This document shows, piece by piece, positions 61,899-64,000 of a DNA stretch of 64,000 nucleotides; position 1 is the first letter of the stretch; every line of letters starts with the position of its first letter. The translations under genes were made by a program, and so were the position numbers. The notes under the pieces were generated by a model, which had not been told where the DNA came from, did no database searches, and saw only the letters and a list, made by a program, of their open reading frames with translations. Source of the DNA: Roseitranquillus sp963749675 (lineage in GTDB: Bacteria > Pseudomonadota > Alphaproteobacteria > Rhodobacterales > Rhodobacteraceae); contig CAVVNT010000003.1 in NCBI GenBank assembly GCA_963749675.1, positions 1-64,000 of the forward strand, given 5' to 3'.

Positions 61899-64000
61899 TC
61901 AGCCTCCCATGATGCGGAGATTCTCGCTGACGCCGTCGATCGCCGATCTGACGGCGCTTGCCTGCTGCACCTGCAGGCGGGCCAGCGCCGGTGCTTCGGC
62001 CGAGGCTTGTGCGGTTCCCTCCGCGACCTCCAGGATCGCGATATTCACCACGGCAAGTGTCTCGCCGATGATCTGGACCGCTTCGGCGACGGATTGTGCA
62101 TTCGCAATCCTTCGGCTTGCCTGGCGAATGACTGCCGAGACGCCGCGCAGAGGCTCCGGCAGATCCAGCGAAAGCGTGTCGAGCGATGCCGCGTAGTTGT
62201 CCAGTTCCACGCCGAGGCAGTCTAGGTAAGCGTCGGTCCCGGGCGCCGATCCCTGGCAGCTCTCGATGGCGATCTCTAGGTTCTCCCCGTACGTGGCGAG
62301 CGTCGTCAGGGTGCCCTCCGCGATTGCGATGGCTTCGCCCGCCGACTCCGCCGCCGCGGGAACGAAGCCCGAACTCGTCATCTGCCGGTTCTGGTGGCGG
62401 AGCGCCGCTGTCGAGGGCGTTCAGGATCTGGTCCGTGGGATTTGAAAAGGAGGATTTGATGGAACGCACGTCGTCGTCCGCAGAGACACCTTCGGCCAGG
62501 CCAAACCCGAAATCGATGTCGAAGCCGGAGCCGCCGCCGAAGCCTTTGTCGTTGCCGCCAAACAGCTCCCTCACCACCAGTTCGCCAAGGTCGGGGAAGA
62601 TCTCGTAATTGGACAAGCCGGTGCCAGCAAGATCCTGGATGAAGATGGGGTAGCGTCCGGGGGGCGCGCCCGCGGCCGCGCCCGCGCTTGCGAGCAAGAT
62701 CTGTTCTATCGTGTCGTCGGCGAAGAGCGTCCCGACAGACACAGGCACGTCCGCAAAGCTGAAGTCCTCGCCCTCGGTCTTGAACTGGTTGGCGACAACG
62801 ATCGGCAATGGAGCTGGAGTGACGGTCAGCGTGCCCGGCGAAGAGACGACCGTGTAGTTTTCTCCCAGCGCGCTGGTGGTGGAGCCAACCGCCTCGATCA
62901 GATAGGAGCCGACGTCGGCGAATTGCAACCAAGAGGTCGCGAAGATGCCGGCGGTGTTGATGCTGTCACCCGCCGGACCGAACGAATAAGCGTCGGGCCC
63001 GCCGAAGATCTGACCGAGGGCAGGCAAGCCGGAAGAGCCATACGTGACGACGATGTCGGCGGTCCGGGCCCAGATCACGGGCGCAAGGGCATAGAGCTGC
63101 GGATATGAGTTCGGCGGTGCCCAGGTCGTCTGGAAGTTCCACCCGAGAGGTGCCGCAAGTGCCACGAACCCGTCGGTGTCCGAGAGCTGGGCGGTCGTGA
63201 GGCCGATGCCGCCAGCGCTCACAGCCAGCCCGCTGCTCTGCGTGTCCCAGAAGGAGGCGACCGGCGCCGGCCCATCGCTCGCGGCAACCAGGCCACCCTC
63301 GACCGAATTGCCGTCGAAGCCCGGATCAACCTCGATCGAACCGACGGAATAGGATTGCAGGATCTCTCCGGCGTTCATGCCGACAAGCCCGCCGGAGAAG
63401 GTGTCGCCGCTGCCCGCGATCCGCAGGGAGCCCGTGGCGTAGGACTGCTCGATGCTTCCATCGTTGTACCCGACCAGGCCGCCGGCGTTTCTGCTCGTAG
63501 CACTGATCGAACCGCTGCTGACGTCGACGACGCCCGTGGCCGCCGAGCGTCGGATGGAGCCTTCGTTGTTGGATCCGACGAGACCGCCGATGTCGGGGCC
63601 GAAGCTCAAGCCGGTCGAACGAACCACAGCCTCCGAGAGCACGTCGACCAGCGAAGCCGACTGCATCGCGCCTACTACGCCTCCCACCGAATTGGCTCCG
63701 ACACCTTCGACCGTGACGTCCTCGGCGACGAAGACACGGGAGATGCCACCACCGGAGAGTTCGCCGACCGCTCCGCCAACGGATCCGGCGCCCGTCACCG
63801 TCGAGGACGCGACCACCGCGTCGCGGATGTCGGAGCCGACGCCCTGTCCGACTATGGCTCCGGCAGAGCCGCCCGAGGATACCGCGTTGCCAAATATCGC
63901 GACGCCATTCATGGATGTACCGCTGCCCGCCACTCCGACGAGGGCGCCTGCAACAGTTTCCCCCGTGATCGATGCGGAGCCGATCGCAACGTTGCGGATC
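61899..64000 (-). CDS. surface exoprotein with GLUG repeats and MBG-like domains (partial, one frame break)
   Basis: The N-terminus lies beyond the window end. From 64000 down, the frame has GLUG-type repeats: VGGVVGAMQSASLVDVLSEA, IGGLVGSNNEGSIRRSAATG, AGGLVGYNDGSIEQSYATGS, SGGLVGMNAGEILQSYSVGS. Next come two MBG-like beta domains (VTYGSSGLPALGQIFGGPDA and LTVTPAPLPIVVANQFKTEG). Near 62388 the frame changes and continues MTSSGFVPAAAESAGEAIAI, ending in LRIMGG at 61899. The layout matches C-terminal parts of filamentous-haemagglutinin-like two-partner exoproteins. The transporter and the N-terminal TPS domain are expected upstream. Confidence 0.7.

Overview
The window is GC-rich chromosomal DNA from an alphaproteobacterium, most likely near Rhodobacterales or Hyphomicrobiales. 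I infer this from the separate F0 ATP synthase operon (atpI-B-E-F'-F), the order ffh / chorismate mutase / rpsP / rimM / trmD / rplS / rpmE, a MipZ-like ATPase, and photolyase next to a cyclopropane-fatty-acid synthase. There is no rRNA operon, CRISPR array, phage or intact insertion sequence. The only tRNA gene seen has lost its 3' end.

1-6400 is a decayed accessory block. It holds an IS110-type transposase fragment, a HupE/UreJ-like membrane protein and a parvulin-type isomerase in one operon, a DUF3604 gene with two frame breaks, relics of two more DUF3604 genes, and two homologous 89-bp fragments in inverted orientation that bracket the block. It ends at a tRNA-Ser(GGA) truncated in the T loop. 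6470-10035 holds cysteine synthase, a divergent NmrA-like reductase/TetR pair with two matching operator palindromes, and L-lactate dehydrogenase. 10092-14349 is an Mla/MCE-type lipid transport operon (permease, ATPase, MCE protein, lipoprotein). 14509-23594 carries a GGCT-Nudix fusion, CFA synthase, photolyase, DNA polymerase I, DUF2243 and an MscS channel preceded by four 20-bp tandem repeats. 23787-31240 contains a zf-CHCC protein, an ABC ATPase without a permease, a chemoreceptor with a coupled small secreted protein, HinT / adenosine-kinase-like / endonuclease III, an Ada-like methyltransferase and an OmpA lipoprotein.

31451-34057 is the F0 operon. 34209-35679 holds an ArsR regulator with its operator, two tandem 22-codon membrane peptides and a LysR regulator. 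35948-42063 is the ffh-to-rpmE translation cluster, with three tandem GNAT genes (the third truncated), an EVE protein and DUF1328 inserted. Then follow a MipZ-like ATPase, GlpD and an NTF2-like protein. 45268-50733 is a dipeptide-type ABC operon including a permease-ATPase fusion. 50868-53510 is a PQQ-associated periplasmic trio. 53515-56578 holds a DrrAB-type exporter, DUF2277 and a lytic transglycosylase.

56583-64000, on the minus strand, is the most interesting block. It runs from a large surface exoprotein (GLUG repeats plus MBG-like domains, 5' end outside the window) through a small six-cysteine secreted protein and a three-helix membrane protein to an exported protein of about 1390 residues with about 20 TPRs and a C-terminal CHAT protease domain. 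It looks like an undescribed envelope or secretion module.

Caution: about fourteen genes or gene segments are interrupted by single-base indels, including rpsP and rplS, which are normally essential. At least part of these breaks are therefore probably sequence errors, and none should be read as gene loss without checking.
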